This document shows positions 1-7,405 of a DNA stretch of 42,559 nt, piece by piece (within the stretch, counting starts at the first letter, position 1; each line of letters begins with the position of its first letter). The translations under genes were made by a program, and so were the position numbers. Source of the stretch: Alphaproteobacteria bacterium (lineage in GTDB: Bacteria > Pseudomonadota > Alphaproteobacteria > Caulobacterales > Caulobacteraceae); the NCBI GenBank assembly GCA_018820665.1, contig JAHJNW010000085.1, positions 1 through 42,559 of the forward strand, written 5' to 3'. The notes below the pieces were generated by a model that worked only from the letters and a program-made list of their open reading frames with translations, was not told the origin of the DNA and ran no database searches.

Positions 1-905
1 GCGAGGCCTCGGGCGAGGACCGCGCCCTGCAGGCGGCCCAGAACGCCATCGCCAATCCGCTGCTGGACGAGACCTCGCTGAAGGGCGCCAAGGCCGTGCT
101 GGTGAACATCACCGGCGGCATGGACATGACCCTGCTGGAAGTCGACGAGGCCGCCAACGCCATCGCCGGCGAGGTGGACGCGGACGCCAACATCATCTTC
201 GGCGCCGCCTTCGATCCCGCGCTGGACGGCAAGATCCGCGTCTCGGTCGTGGCCACCGGCATGGAAGACCTGGCCGCGGCTCAGTCGCCGTCGTCGACCA
301 CCGCCGCGCCGTTCGACAGCCGCCGCCCGGCCCCGTCCTACGCCGCCTCGCGCGCCGAGCCGGTGCGTCAGGAAGCCGTGCGCGAACCGGCCCGCGATTT
401 CAGCCGCGCCGAGGCCCCGCGTCAGGCCGAGGCCGCGCCGATCGTCCCGACCTTTCAGTCCAGCCAGCCGGCCTACGGCGCCGCGGCCCGGGCCCCCGAG
501 CCGCGCCCGGAGCCGGTGATCCACGTCGCCGAGGACCGCGCTCTCGAGCCGATCGTCGATCCGTGGGTCGAGGAGTATGAGTCCGCCCCGCGTACGGCCG
601 CCCAGGCGGCGCCGGTGGCTCAGGGCGACCTGTATATGGACCGCACCGGCGACCGTCCGGCCGCCGAACCGACCCAGCGCCGCGAAGAACCGGCCTATGA
701 CGATCACGACGACCGGGATCACCGCAAGTCGGGCTGGAGCCTGTTCGGCCGCGGCAAGCGTCAGCCGGCCCAGCCGACCTATGCGCCGTCGCGCACGACC
801 GAAATGCGTTCGACCAGCCAGGTCCAGCCGGCGCCCGAGCCCGAACAGGGCCAGGCCGAGGACGATCTGGAAATCCCGTCGTTCCTGCGGCGGTTGGCCA
901 ACTAG
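1..905 (+). CDS. ftsZ: Cell division protein FtsZ, C-terminal part (5' end outside window)
   Basis: FtsZ is the tubulin-like GTPase that polymerises into the cytokinetic ring. Reading from base 3, about 300 residues are visible without a start, so the gene is cut by the window edge. The visible part begins in the C-terminal tubulin-like subdomain ([20 protein letters not shown], then [24 protein letters not shown]). A long linker rich in Pro, Ala, Glu and Arg follows (about 170 residues), as is usual in Caulobacteraceae. The protein ends with [14 protein letters not shown], the conserved C-terminal peptide that docks on FtsA and other partners. The GTP-binding half lies upstream. The internal ATG at 96 is not the real start. 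The next gene is lpxC, as expected at the end of a division/cell-wall cluster. A terminator follows the stop codon directly. Confidence 0.97.
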   Translation, partial: EASGEDRALQAAQNAIANPLLDETSLKGAKAVLVNITGGMDMTLLEVDEAANAIAGEVDADANIIFGAAFDPALDGKIRVSVVATGMEDLAAAQSPSSTTAAPFDSRRPAPSYAASRAEPVRQEAVREPARDFSRAEAPRQAEAAPIVPTFQSSQPAYGAAARAPEPRPEPVIHVAEDRALEPIVDPWVEEYESAPRTAAQAAPVAQGDLYMDRTGDRPAAEPTQRREEPAYDDHDDRDHRKSGWSLFGRGKRQPAQPTYAPSRTTEMRSTSQVQPAPEPEQGQAEDDLEIPSFLRRLAN

Positions 906-907
906 GG

Positions 908-935
908 GCCAGGGTCCAGGGTCCAGGGTCTAGGG
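908..935 (+). repeat. Heptamer tandem repeat after ftsZ (left array)
   Basis: Four consecutive 7-bp units follow the ftsZ stop codon: gccaggg, tccaggg, tccaggg, tctaggg. The unit is close to the reverse complement of the ccctagc unit repeated at 1002-1040, so the two arrays face each other across the terminator. Confidence 0.85.
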
Positions 936-942
936 ACTAATA

Positions 943-969
943 AGGGCGGTCTTCTTGGGCCGCTCTTTT
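943..969 (+). terminator. Rho-independent terminator of ftsZ
   Basis: The arms agggcggtc (943-951) and ggccgctct (958-966) form a 9-bp stem with two G-U pairs around a 6-nt loop. The 3' arm runs into TTTT. It lies about 40 bp after the ftsZ stop codon. Confidence 0.8.
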
Positions 970-1001
970 CCTTTGCGGGACCGGCTGCAGCCGTCTGTGC
1001 G

Positions 1002-1040
1002 CCCTAGCCCCTAGCCCCTAGCCCCTAGCCCCTAGCCCCT
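1002..1040 (+). repeat. Heptamer tandem repeat ccctagc x5.5 (right array)
   Basis: There are five perfect head-to-tail copies of ccctagc plus a partial sixth. With the facing array at 908-935 this makes an imperfect inverted structure enclosing the ftsZ terminator. No gene lies between ftsZ and lpxC. Confidence 0.9.
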
Positions 1041-1177
1041 TGGCGCCGGCTACCTCCCGTTAACGAAACAATCGGAAACCCGACTTTCATTTCAGTCTTG
1101 CGACACCCCCGCTAGACGGTTTCCGGGGCGAACTCCGCACGTGGTGGCGGGGCGCAAGTTGAAGCGAGTTTCTGCAA

Positions 1178-2077
1178 TTGCCGGTCCGTAACGACCATCA
1201 CCAGAAGACCACCGTCGCGCCGGCGATCATCGCTGGCGTGGGCGTGCACACGGGCGACCGGGTGCGCCTGGCCGTGCGTCCGGCGCCGGTCGGCACGGGC
1301 ATCGTCTTCGTGCGCACCGACATCAAGGACCGCGACAACCGCATCCCGGTTTCGGGCGAGGCCGTCGTCGACGCCCGTCTGAACACCATGATCGAGAACG
1401 CCGCCGGCGTGCGTCTGTCGACCATCGAGCATCTGATGGCCGCCTTCGCCGCCCTGGGCGTGTCGAACGCCGTGGTCGAGGTGGACGGGCCCGAGCTGCC
1501 GATCCTCGACGGCTCGGCCCTGCCGTTCGTCAAGCTGCTGGACCGAGCCGGCTTCCGTCCGCAGGAAGCGCCAGTCCGCTATATCGAGATCCTCGAGCCG
1601 ATCCGGGTGCAGGACGGCGACAAGAGCGCGGCCCTGCTGCCGTGCGACCGCTATGAGATGCGCTTCGAGATCGACTTCCCGACGCCGGTGATCGGCAATC
1701 AGGTGGTCGATTTCGTCGTCGACGAACAGACCTTCCGCGACGAGATCATGGCCGCCCGCACCTTCGGCTTCGCCCATGAGGTCGAGGCCCTGCGCAAGGC
1801 CGGTCTGGCCCGCGGCGGCTCGCTGGAGAACGCCGTGGTCATCGATGGCGACCAGATCCTGAACCCGGGCGGGCTGCGGATGGAGCGCGAGTTCGTCCGG
1901 CACAAGGCGCTGGACGCCATCGGCGATCTGTATGTGCTCGGCGCGCCCCTGCTGGGCCGCTACGAGGGCGTCAAGGCGGGTCACGCGATCAACAACCTGC
2001 TGGTCCGCGCGCTGCTGGCCAGGCCGCAGTCGTGGCGCGAGACCAGCCGCGTGCCCGAAATGGCGATGGCGGGTTAG
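1178..2077 (+). CDS. lpxC: UDP-3-O-acyl-N-acetylglucosamine deacetylase LpxC
   Basis: LpxC is the zinc amidase that removes acetate from UDP-3-O-acyl-GlcNAc, the first committed step of lipid A synthesis in the cytoplasm. The 299 residues are full length for the family. The GVGVHTG motif is at residues 20-26. The three expected zinc ligands are H85 (in STIEHLMAAF), H242 and D246 (in HKALDAIGDL), and the catalytic H269 is in GHAINNLL. The start is TTG at 1178, because an in-frame stop lies 18 bases upstream and no ATG precedes the conserved N-terminus. CTG at 1172 is a less likely alternative. A TTG start would be expected to lower translation. LpxC level is tightly controlled in Gram-negative bacteria by proteolysis; nothing here shows how it is done in this organism. 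Confidence 0.96.
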   Translation: MPVRNDHHQKTTVAPAIIAGVGVHTGDRVRLAVRPAPVGTGIVFVRTDIKDRDNRIPVSGEAVVDARLNTMIENAAGVRLSTIEHLMAAFAALGVSNAVVEVDGPELPILDGSALPFVKLLDRAGFRPQEAPVRYIEILEPIRVQDGDKSAALLPCDRYEMRFEIDFPTPVIGNQVVDFVVDEQTFRDEIMAARTFGFAHEVEALRKAGLARGGSLENAVVIDGDQILNPGGLRMEREFVRHKALDAIGDLYVLGAPLLGRYEGVKAGHAINNLLVRALLARPQSWRETSRVPEMAMAG

Positions 2078-2087
2078 AGAATCCGGT

Positions 2088-2257
2088 CCCTCTCCCGAGG
2101 GGAGAGGGAGACTGCGCACGGCGGCGAAGCCGTCGTTCTGGCGCAGTCGGGTGAGGGCGTCCGGCGCCAGGCATTTCGCACAGTAGCCCCTCACCCTTTC
2201 GCGTAAGGACGATCGCTGCGCGCTCGTGCGCTCAAGCCCTCTCCCTCCGGGAGAGGG
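2088..2257. repeat. Mosaic of intergenic inverted repeats
   Basis: This 170-bp block lies between the ends of the convergent genes lpxC and pgeF. It contains a ccctctccc/gggagaggg hairpin at 2088-2108; a stem gactgcgc/gcgcagtc (2109-2116 and 2141-2148) with an inner acggc/gccgt stem; cgggtgaggg (2148-2157) facing cccctcaccc (2187-2196); and a second ccctctccc/gggagaggg hairpin at 2237-2257. The two outer hairpins are near copies of each other. The layout resembles the REP/BIME-type repeats found between genes in many proteobacteria, and may end transcription from both sides. Confidence 0.8.
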
Positions 2258-2258
2258 A

Positions 2259-3029
2259 TCAGGTAAGAGTGATCGCGCTCATCAGCCGGCCGAAGTCCGG
2301 TTCCCCGTTCAGATACGCCCGGCGGTTCGAGTAGAAGCGCGCCGCGTCGGTGCGCGTGTCGTCGCCGGTCCAGGCGGCGTCGGCGACGCCGGCCTGCTCC
2401 AGGCGCCAGAGCACATAGCCGGGCAGGTCGAACAGCCGTTTGTCGGCGTTGGCGCCCGGGGCGAAGAAGCGGCCGCTGCCGGCGTCGTGGTGGTCGAAGC
2501 GGTCGTGGAAGGCGGCGTCGACCTCGTAGGAGGCCTGGGCGATGCAGGGGCCGACGACGGCGACGATGCGATCAGGGCGGGCGCCGAGAGCCTGCATGGC
2601 GGCCACGGTCGAGTGGATGATCCCGCCGAGCGCGCCCTTCCAGCCCGCATGGGCCGCGCCGATGACGCCAGCTTCGGGGTCGGCCAGCAGCACCGGGGCG
2701 CAGTCTGCGGTCAGGACGGCGCAGATCACGCCGGGGGCGGCCGAGACGACGGCGTCGCCCTCGGGCCGTTCGCCCTTCCAGCCCGCTTCGGCGACGCGGG
2801 CGACGGCGGAGTGGATCTGGTAGCAGGCGGCGATGTCGCCGGCGGCGCCGCCCAGATGGGCCGCGACGCGGCGGCGGTTCTCGGCGATGGCGGCCGGATC
2901 GTCGTTCGAGCCGACGCCGGTGTTGAGGCCCTCGTACAGGCCGGTCGAAACGCCGCCCTGCCGCGTGAAGAAGCCGTGGCGGACGCCGGCGCGGTCCAGC
3001 AGCGGGTGGGTGATGGGGGCCGCCGCCAC
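2259..3029 (-). CDS. pgeF: Purine nucleoside phosphorylase / laccase-domain protein PgeF (YfiH family)
   Basis: The YfiH/PgeF family consists of cytoplasmic zinc enzymes first called polyphenol oxidases; members phosphorolyse purine nucleosides, and the E. coli member corrects misincorporated residues in cell-wall precursors. The protein is 256 aa. The metal ligands of the family are visible: H73 (QIHSA), C110 (TADCAPVLL) and H127 (AAHAGWKGALGG). The N-terminal GFFTRQGGVSTGLYEGLN motif is also typical. The start is GTG at 3029, two bases after the midA stop codon, pointing to translational coupling in a lgt-midA-pgeF operon. The frame stays open to 3917, but that upstream stretch is the shadow of midA. 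Confidence 0.9.
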   Translation of the reverse strand: MAAAPITHPLLDRAGVRHGFFTRQGGVSTGLYEGLNTGVGSNDDPAAIAENRRRVAAHLGGAAGDIAACYQIHSAVARVAEAGWKGERPEGDAVVSAAPGVICAVLTADCAPVLLADPEAGVIGAAHAGWKGALGGIIHSTVAAMQALGARPDRIVAVVGPCIAQASYEVDAAFHDRFDHHDAGSGRFFAPGANADKRLFDLPGYVLWRLEQAGVADAAWTGDDTRTDAARFYSNRRAYLNGEPDFGRLMSAITLT

Positions 3030-3031
3030 GG

Positions 3032-4120
3032 TCAGTCCTCGAAGCCGGGGACGACGAGACTGCGGGGCGAGAAGATCGCGCAGACCTTGAACAGGTCGCC
3101 CATCTGGTCGGCGGCGGTCAGGCGGGCCAGTTGGCGGTCGATGATCGGGGCGGCGTCGGGGCGGCCGTCCTTGAGCCGGTCGGCGCGGGCCTCGATGCCG
3201 AGCAGGCCGAGGAACTCGCCCTGGCCCAGGGTTCCGGTGACGTCGGCGCCGGCGTGGACGGCGGCTTCCAGCACGGTCGGGAAATCGGCCCACTGGGTCA
3301 GGTCGGCCTCGCCCGGCGTGGCCAGGGGATCGACTTTTTGATGCCGGCGCAGGGCCTGCAGGGTGTCGCCGGCTTCGGGCCGGGCGCGGCCGTAGTCGAT
3401 CAGCAGGGCGGCGCCGGAGGCGGCCTTGACCAGGGCCGCGACCTCGCGCCCGAACACGGCCTGCTGTTCGGAGATCTCCACCGTCTGGCCCGGCTCGACA
3501 TCGAAAGCCGGGCGTTTGAAGCCGCCGGTGATGGTCTTGAGGCCGAAGGTCAGGGCGTCGTCCTCGGTGACGCCGACGCAGCGTTCGGCCCAGCCGTCTT
3601 CCGTCTTCACGAACTGGCGGGCGGGGAGGCAGTCGAGCACTTCGTTGGCGATCAGGATCACCGGGGCGTCGGTCTCGATCCGGTCGAGGGCGGCGACCCA
3701 GCGCGGGTGCACGTCGCTGTCGGCCAGCATGCGGGCCTGGGCCTCGCGCAGCGGCGGACTGGGCTCGATCAGGACCAGGTCGACCGCGCGCAGGAACTCG
3801 GGCGCCAGGCGGGCGGCGCGCAGGGCGTCGGCCATCAGGGTCCCGTCGCCGGGGCCGACCTCGACCAGCCGCACCCGCTCGGGGGCGCCCAGCCGTTCCC
3901 ACAGCTCGACCGCCCACAGGCCGATCAGCTCGCCGAACATCTGGCTGATCATCGGCGCGGTGATGAAGTCGCCGGTGGCGCCGATCGACGGCCGGGTGGC
4001 GTAGTAGCCGCCCTTCGGGTCGTGCAGGCAGCGAGTGACATAGTCGGCGACCGTCATCGGCCCGGTCAGGGCGATCTCGCGCGCCAGACGGTCGCGCAGG
4101 TCGCTGGCCGGGGCGGCCAT
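3032..4120 (-). CDS. MidA/NDUFAF7-family SAM-dependent protein arginine methyltransferase
   Basis: This is a 362-aa member of the MidA (NDUFAF7) family. The mitochondrial members methylate an arginine of the 49-kDa complex I subunit during assembly; the bacterial role is presumed similar but is less well established. Family features are the N-terminal MTVADYVTRCLHDPKGGYY, then GDFITAPMISQMFGELIGLW, the SAM-binding LVEVGPGDGTLMADALR and ANEVLDCLPARQF. The ATG at 4120 overlaps the lgt stop (ATGA), and its own stop lies two bases before the pgeF start, so the three genes are almost certainly cotranscribed. An extended upstream reading frame to 4360 exists but only covers lgt. Confidence 0.9.
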   Translation of the reverse strand: MAAPASDLRDRLAREIALTGPMTVADYVTRCLHDPKGGYYATRPSIGATGDFITAPMISQMFGELIGLWAVELWERLGAPERVRLVEVGPGDGTLMADALRAARLAPEFLRAVDLVLIEPSPPLREAQARMLADSDVHPRWVAALDRIETDAPVILIANEVLDCLPARQFVKTEDGWAERCVGVTEDDALTFGLKTITGGFKRPAFDVEPGQTVEISEQQAVFGREVAALVKAASGAALLIDYGRARPEAGDTLQALRRHQKVDPLATPGEADLTQWADFPTVLEAAVHAGADVTGTLGQGEFLGLLGIEARADRLKDGRPDAAPIIDRQLARLTAADQMGDLFKVCAIFSPRSLVVPGFED

Positions 4121-4995
4121 CAGGCTTCCGCGGCCACCGGCGGCCGGCTCCAGGCGCGCCAGATCAGCCAGGCGCCGACGATCATCATCGGGATCGACAA
4201 CATCATGCCCATGGTCAGGCCCAGCGGCAGATTCTCGAGCCCGACGTCGGGCTGGCGCACATTCTCGAGCGAGGCGCGGACGAGGCCGTAGCCGAACAGG
4301 AACAGGCCGGTGACATAGCCCGGCTTGGCCAGCAGGCGCCCCTTGAAGATGGCCAGCCACAGGATGACCGCCAGGGCGATCCCCTCCAGCGCCGCTTCAT
4401 AGAGCTGGCTGGGGTGACGGGGAACCAGCCCGGCGGGGCAATAGCCGTACATCGTCTCGATGGTGCGGTTGCAGAACACCATGCCCCACGGGGCGTCGGT
4501 CGGCCGGCCCCACAGCTCGCCGTTGATGAAGTTGGCGATGCGGCCGAAGAACAGGCCGATCGGCGCGACCGGCGCGATCAGGTCGCCGAGGCTGAGCAGG
4601 CGGATCTTGTTCTTCCAGGCGTACCAGACCATCGCCAGCGACACGCCGAGCAGGCCGCCGTGGAACGACATGCCGCCGTCCCACAGGCGGAACAGTCCGA
4701 GTCGCTCGCCCCAGTCGGCGCCGGTGAACAGATTGGCGTAGAGCTCCGGCTTGTAGAACAGGGCGTAGCCGAAGCGGCCGCCGAGGATGATGCCGAGGGT
4801 GATCCACAGCACCAGATCATCGAGCTGGGGGGAGGTGACCGGCGGCTTGCCCGGCTGCCAGATCGCATTGTTGCGCGCCAGCCGGTTGGCGTACCACCAG
4901 CCGAGGACGATGCCCGCCACATAGGCGAGGGCGTACCAGCGGATGTCCAGCGGGCCGATGCTGAACCATACGGGCTTGATGTCGGGAAAAGGCAC
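4120..4995 (-). CDS. lgt: Prolipoprotein diacylglyceryl transferase Lgt
   Basis: Lgt moves diacylglycerol from phosphatidylglycerol to the lipobox cysteine of prolipoproteins, in the inner membrane. The 291-aa protein has several membrane segments. It carries the family signatures SFHGGLLG (H112) and GRIANFINGELWGRPTD (R152), the latter being the Lgt signature around the essential arginine. The chosen start is GTG at 4995, with a CAGGAG ribosome-binding site 6 bases upstream; the reading frame extends 31 codons further but that stretch lacks Lgt similarity. It is first in the lgt-midA-pgeF operon. Confidence 0.95.
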   Translation of the reverse strand: MPFPDIKPVWFSIGPLDIRWYALAYVAGIVLGWWYANRLARNNAIWQPGKPPVTSPQLDDLVLWITLGIILGGRFGYALFYKPELYANLFTGADWGERLGLFRLWDGGMSFHGGLLGVSLAMVWYAWKNKIRLLSLGDLIAPVAPIGLFFGRIANFINGELWGRPTDAPWGMVFCNRTIETMYGYCPAGLVPRHPSQLYEAALEGIALAVILWLAIFKGRLLAKPGYVTGLFLFGYGLVRASLENVRQPDVGLENLPLGLTMGMMLSIPMMIVGAWLIWRAWSRPPVAAEA

Positions 4996-5183
4996 GGGCG
5001 CTCCTGCGGTCAGGTCTGGCTGGCGGTTTAGCAAGCGGCGCCATCCGCGTCCCTGAAATTTCCGCAACGGCGGTCGGCGCCCGCCCAAATCGGGCCACAG
5101 GTCGCATCGACATCAAGGTTTCGTTCACCATATCAGGCAACCATCCCTTAACGACGCTCGCCTGTCCGAGTCGGAGACTTCCC

Positions 5184-5459
5184 ATGCAGACGCGAAATCC
5201 CATCCTCGACGAGTTCGCCAAGCTCACCACCGGCGCCATGGGGCTGGCCCAGGCCGCCGGCGAGGAGGCGAAGACCGCCTTTCGCGCCCAGGGCGACCGC
5301 CTCGTCGCCGAGATGGATCTGGTGCGGCGCGACGAGTTCGACGCGCTGAAGGCCGAGATCGCGGCCCTGCGGGCCGAGGTGGCGACGTTGACGGCGGCGA
5401 AGAAGCCTCAAAAGGGAACGTCCACAGCGGCTTCTCCCGCGCAGGACGCAGCCGGTTGA
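5184..5459 (+). CDS. ubiK: Ubiquinone biosynthesis accessory factor UbiK (BMFP domain)
   Basis: This is a 91-aa protein. The first part, MQTRNPILDEFAKLTTGAMG, is the membrane-associating amphipathic helix of the YqiC/BMFP family. It is followed by a predicted coiled coil (DEFDALKAEIAALRAEVATLTAAK) that drives trimer formation in relatives. UbiK helps assemble the cytosolic Ubi complex needed for aerobic ubiquinone synthesis. The C-terminal 15-20 residues are low complexity and probably disordered. It is divergent from lgt, across a spacer of about 190 bp. The start is supported by a GGAG-type site about 8 bases upstream. Confidence 0.88.
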   Translation: MQTRNPILDEFAKLTTGAMGLAQAAGEEAKTAFRAQGDRLVAEMDLVRRDEFDALKAEIAALRAEVATLTAAKKPQKGTSTAASPAQDAAG

Positions 5460-5523
5460 GCCGAATCTGCGAACCCGCCTACCGTTCCCTGAGAGGGCGT
5501 GAGTCGCGCCCGGAGACGCCTTG

Positions 5524-6027
5524 ATGGATATTGCCCGGCCGGAAGAAGTTGAGCTTCCCTACGATCCCCTGGACGTGGTGGAGCATGTGCTGGTGGCCGA
5601 GAATCTGCCGTTCGACCGCACCGACGAAGGCGATCTCGCCTTCGCCCTGGCGGGCGACTGGAAGGACTATGAGCTGTGGTTCGCCTGGCGTCCTGAGGGC
5701 GACTGCCTGCAGCTGTGCTGCGCGCTGGACCTGCAGGCGTCCAAGGCGCGGCGGGCCGCGGCCTATGAGCTGGTCGGCCTGATCAACCAGCGCACCTGGA
5801 TGGGCCATTTCGAGGTCTGGGCCGAAGACGGAGAGATTGTCTTCCGCCACTCGCTGGCCCTGCCGATGGGCGAGCGGCCGACGCTGGGCCAGGCGGCCTC
5901 GATGATCGACGCGGCGGTCGAGGCGGCGGACCGCTACTACCCTGCCTTCGACTTCATGATCCGCGGCAACAAGAAGCCGCAGGAGGCGATCGACTCCTGC
6001 CTGTTCGAGACCGTCGGCACGGCGTGA
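5524..6027 (+). CDS. YbjN domain-containing protein
   Basis: This is a 167-aa cytoplasmic protein of the YbjN (sensory transduction regulator-like) family, recognisable from the VEHVLVAENLPFDRTDEGDL start and the IDAAVEAADRYYPAFDFMI segment near the C-terminus. The fold resembles a secretion chaperone; the function in alphaproteobacteria is not established. GGAG at 5512-5515 is 8 bases before the ATG at 5524, which I prefer over the adjacent in-frame TTG at 5521. The stop codon is 4 bases before proC, so the two are probably cotranscribed. This YbjN-proC order suggests a conserved pair, but no functional link can be read from the sequence. Confidence 0.85.
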   Translation: MDIARPEEVELPYDPLDVVEHVLVAENLPFDRTDEGDLAFALAGDWKDYELWFAWRPEGDCLQLCCALDLQASKARRAAAYELVGLINQRTWMGHFEVWAEDGEIVFRHSLALPMGERPTLGQAASMIDAAVEAADRYYPAFDFMIRGNKKPQEAIDSCLFETVGTA

Positions 6028-6031
6028 GGCC

Positions 6032-6838
6032 ATGACAGACTCATCCTCCACCGGTTCCGTCGTCCTGCTGGGGTGCGGACGGCTGGGTTCGGCCATTCTC
6101 GAAGGCTGGCTGGCCACGGGGACGGTCGCGCCGTCCGACCTGATCATTCTGAGCCGCTCGGCAGCGCCGACCGCGGAAGCGGCCCGGGCGCTCGGGGCGC
6201 GGATCAATCCGCCGTCGGAGGCCCTGTCGGGCGCCCGGGCGCTGGTGCTGGCGGTCAAGCCGGCGAGCTGGCGCGAGGCGCTCGGGCCGTTGGTGGCCGG
6301 CCTTCCGCAGGAGACTCCCATCGTCTCGGTCATGGCCGGGGTCGGCTCGGCTGACATCGCGGCCGTGGCGCAGCGGCCGGTCGTCCGGGTGATGCCGACC
6401 ACGGCGGTGGCCCAGGCGCGCGGCGTCGCGGCCCTGTGGGCGGCGGACCCGGCGGCGCGCGAGACGGCGCGGGGGCTGTTCGACCCGATCGCCGACGTCG
6501 TGGATCTGGACGAGGAGTCCGTAATGGACGTGGCCACCGGGGTGGCCGGTTCGGCCCCGGCCTTCATCTACGCCTTCGTCCAGGCGCTGGCGCGGGCGGG
6601 CGCAGCCCAGGGCCTGGCCCCGGACGCCGCCGCTCGGCTGGCGCGCGGAGCCCTGCGTTCGGCCGGCGCCGGGGCGGAGACCGGCGCGGCGCTGGAGGAT
6701 CTGGTCGCGCGCATCGCCTCGCCGGGCGGCACCACCCGGGCCGGACTGGACGCCATGGAATCAGGCGACGACCTCGACGGCGCGGCCCGCGCCGCGGTCG
6801 ACGCCGCCGTTCAGCGCGCCCGGGCGATCAGCGGCTGA
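6032..6838 (+). CDS. proC: Pyrroline-5-carboxylate reductase ProC
   Basis: ProC performs the NAD(P)H-dependent last step of proline synthesis. The 268-aa protein starts with the Rossmann nucleotide-binding motif LLGCGRLGSAILEGW (GxGxxG). It ends with the P5CR signature around GVAGSAPAFIYAFVQAL and IASPGGTTRAGLDAME. The start is 4 bases after the YbjN stop codon. Its last 11 bp overlap the end of the convergent gene on the other strand. Confidence 0.95.
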   Translation: MTDSSSTGSVVLLGCGRLGSAILEGWLATGTVAPSDLIILSRSAAPTAEAARALGARINPPSEALSGARALVLAVKPASWREALGPLVAGLPQETPIVSVMAGVGSADIAAVAQRPVVRVMPTTAVAQARGVAALWAADPAARETARGLFDPIADVVDLDEESVMDVATGVAGSAPAFIYAFVQALARAGAAQGLAPDAAARLARGALRSAGAGAETGAALEDLVARIASPGGTTRAGLDAMESGDDLDGAARAAVDAAVQRARAISG

Positions 6839-7325
6839 CGTACCGGCCGTCGGCCAGATGGTCGGCCAGCCGCCGATAGGCGCGGTCGGCGTCGTGCCAT
6901 GTGCTGTAGCCGACCACGTCCGCGAGATTGTGCGAGAACCAGTCGTATTTGACCGGCAGCACCTCGCCGTCGGCGGTGGTGATCACCCCCTCGACGGCGG
7001 CGCCGCCGATGGAGAGGCTGAGGAACGGATCGAGGCCCGGTCGGGAGGCCATCTGCTGGAAGGTCGGCCGGTTCGGCCTGAGATCGGTCAGCACCAGTTC
7101 GATCCGCGCGCCGTCGAGCCGGGGGGTGTCGGCCAGACCCTCGCGGACGATCCGGGCCAGGCGATCGGTCTGTTCACGGACATCCCGTTCGCCCAGATCC
7201 CTGACCTTGTGGCGAAGGTCAGGACCGACGGTGACGGTGACCGTGGCCGGATCGGCCGCAGCGGGGCTGGCGGCGGCGATCGCAAGGACGGCGCCGAGAG
7301 GGGCGAGAAAAGCGAGTTTACGCAT
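6828..7325 (-). CDS. Exported protein of unknown function
   Basis: This is a 165-aa protein with a clear Sec signal peptide (MRKLAFLAPLGAVLAIAAASPAAADP, cleavage probably after AAA or AAAD). I do not recognise the family. The mature part contains VTVTVGPDLRHKVRDLGERDV, a basic, helical-looking segment, then IELVLTDLRPNRPTFQQM and a C-terminal KYDWFSHNLADVVGYSTWHDAD. The start at 7325 has a GGAGAGCTCCG ribosome-binding region; the longer frame to 7361 adds a poor N-terminus. It converges with proC, overlapping by 11 bp. Confidence 0.8.
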   Translation of the reverse strand: MRKLAFLAPLGAVLAIAAASPAAADPATVTVTVGPDLRHKVRDLGERDVREQTDRLARIVREGLADTPRLDGARIELVLTDLRPNRPTFQQMASRPGLDPFLSLSIGGAAVEGVITTADGEVLPVKYDWFSHNLADVVGYSTWHDADRAYRRLADHLADGRYVSR

Positions 7326-7405
7326 CGGAGCTCTCCAATTGTCCCTGTCGGATGAAAACATGCGCCTCGCGGCCCCGTTTCGCCAGTGGGCGGCGCCGTT
7401 TGTGA

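Noticed and set aside
1002-1040. CRISPR-like repeat
   Set aside because: The units are 7 bp and directly adjacent, with no spacers; no cas genes are present anywhere in the window.
1060-1075. CtrA-type TTAA boxes upstream of lpxC
   Set aside because: Only one half-site (gttaac) is seen, with no second TTAA at the required spacing.
3030-3917. Apparent 552-aa fusion of an Arg/Pro-rich domain to PgeF
   Set aside because: The N-terminal half is the out-of-frame shadow of midA; the PgeF part starts cleanly at GTG 3029.
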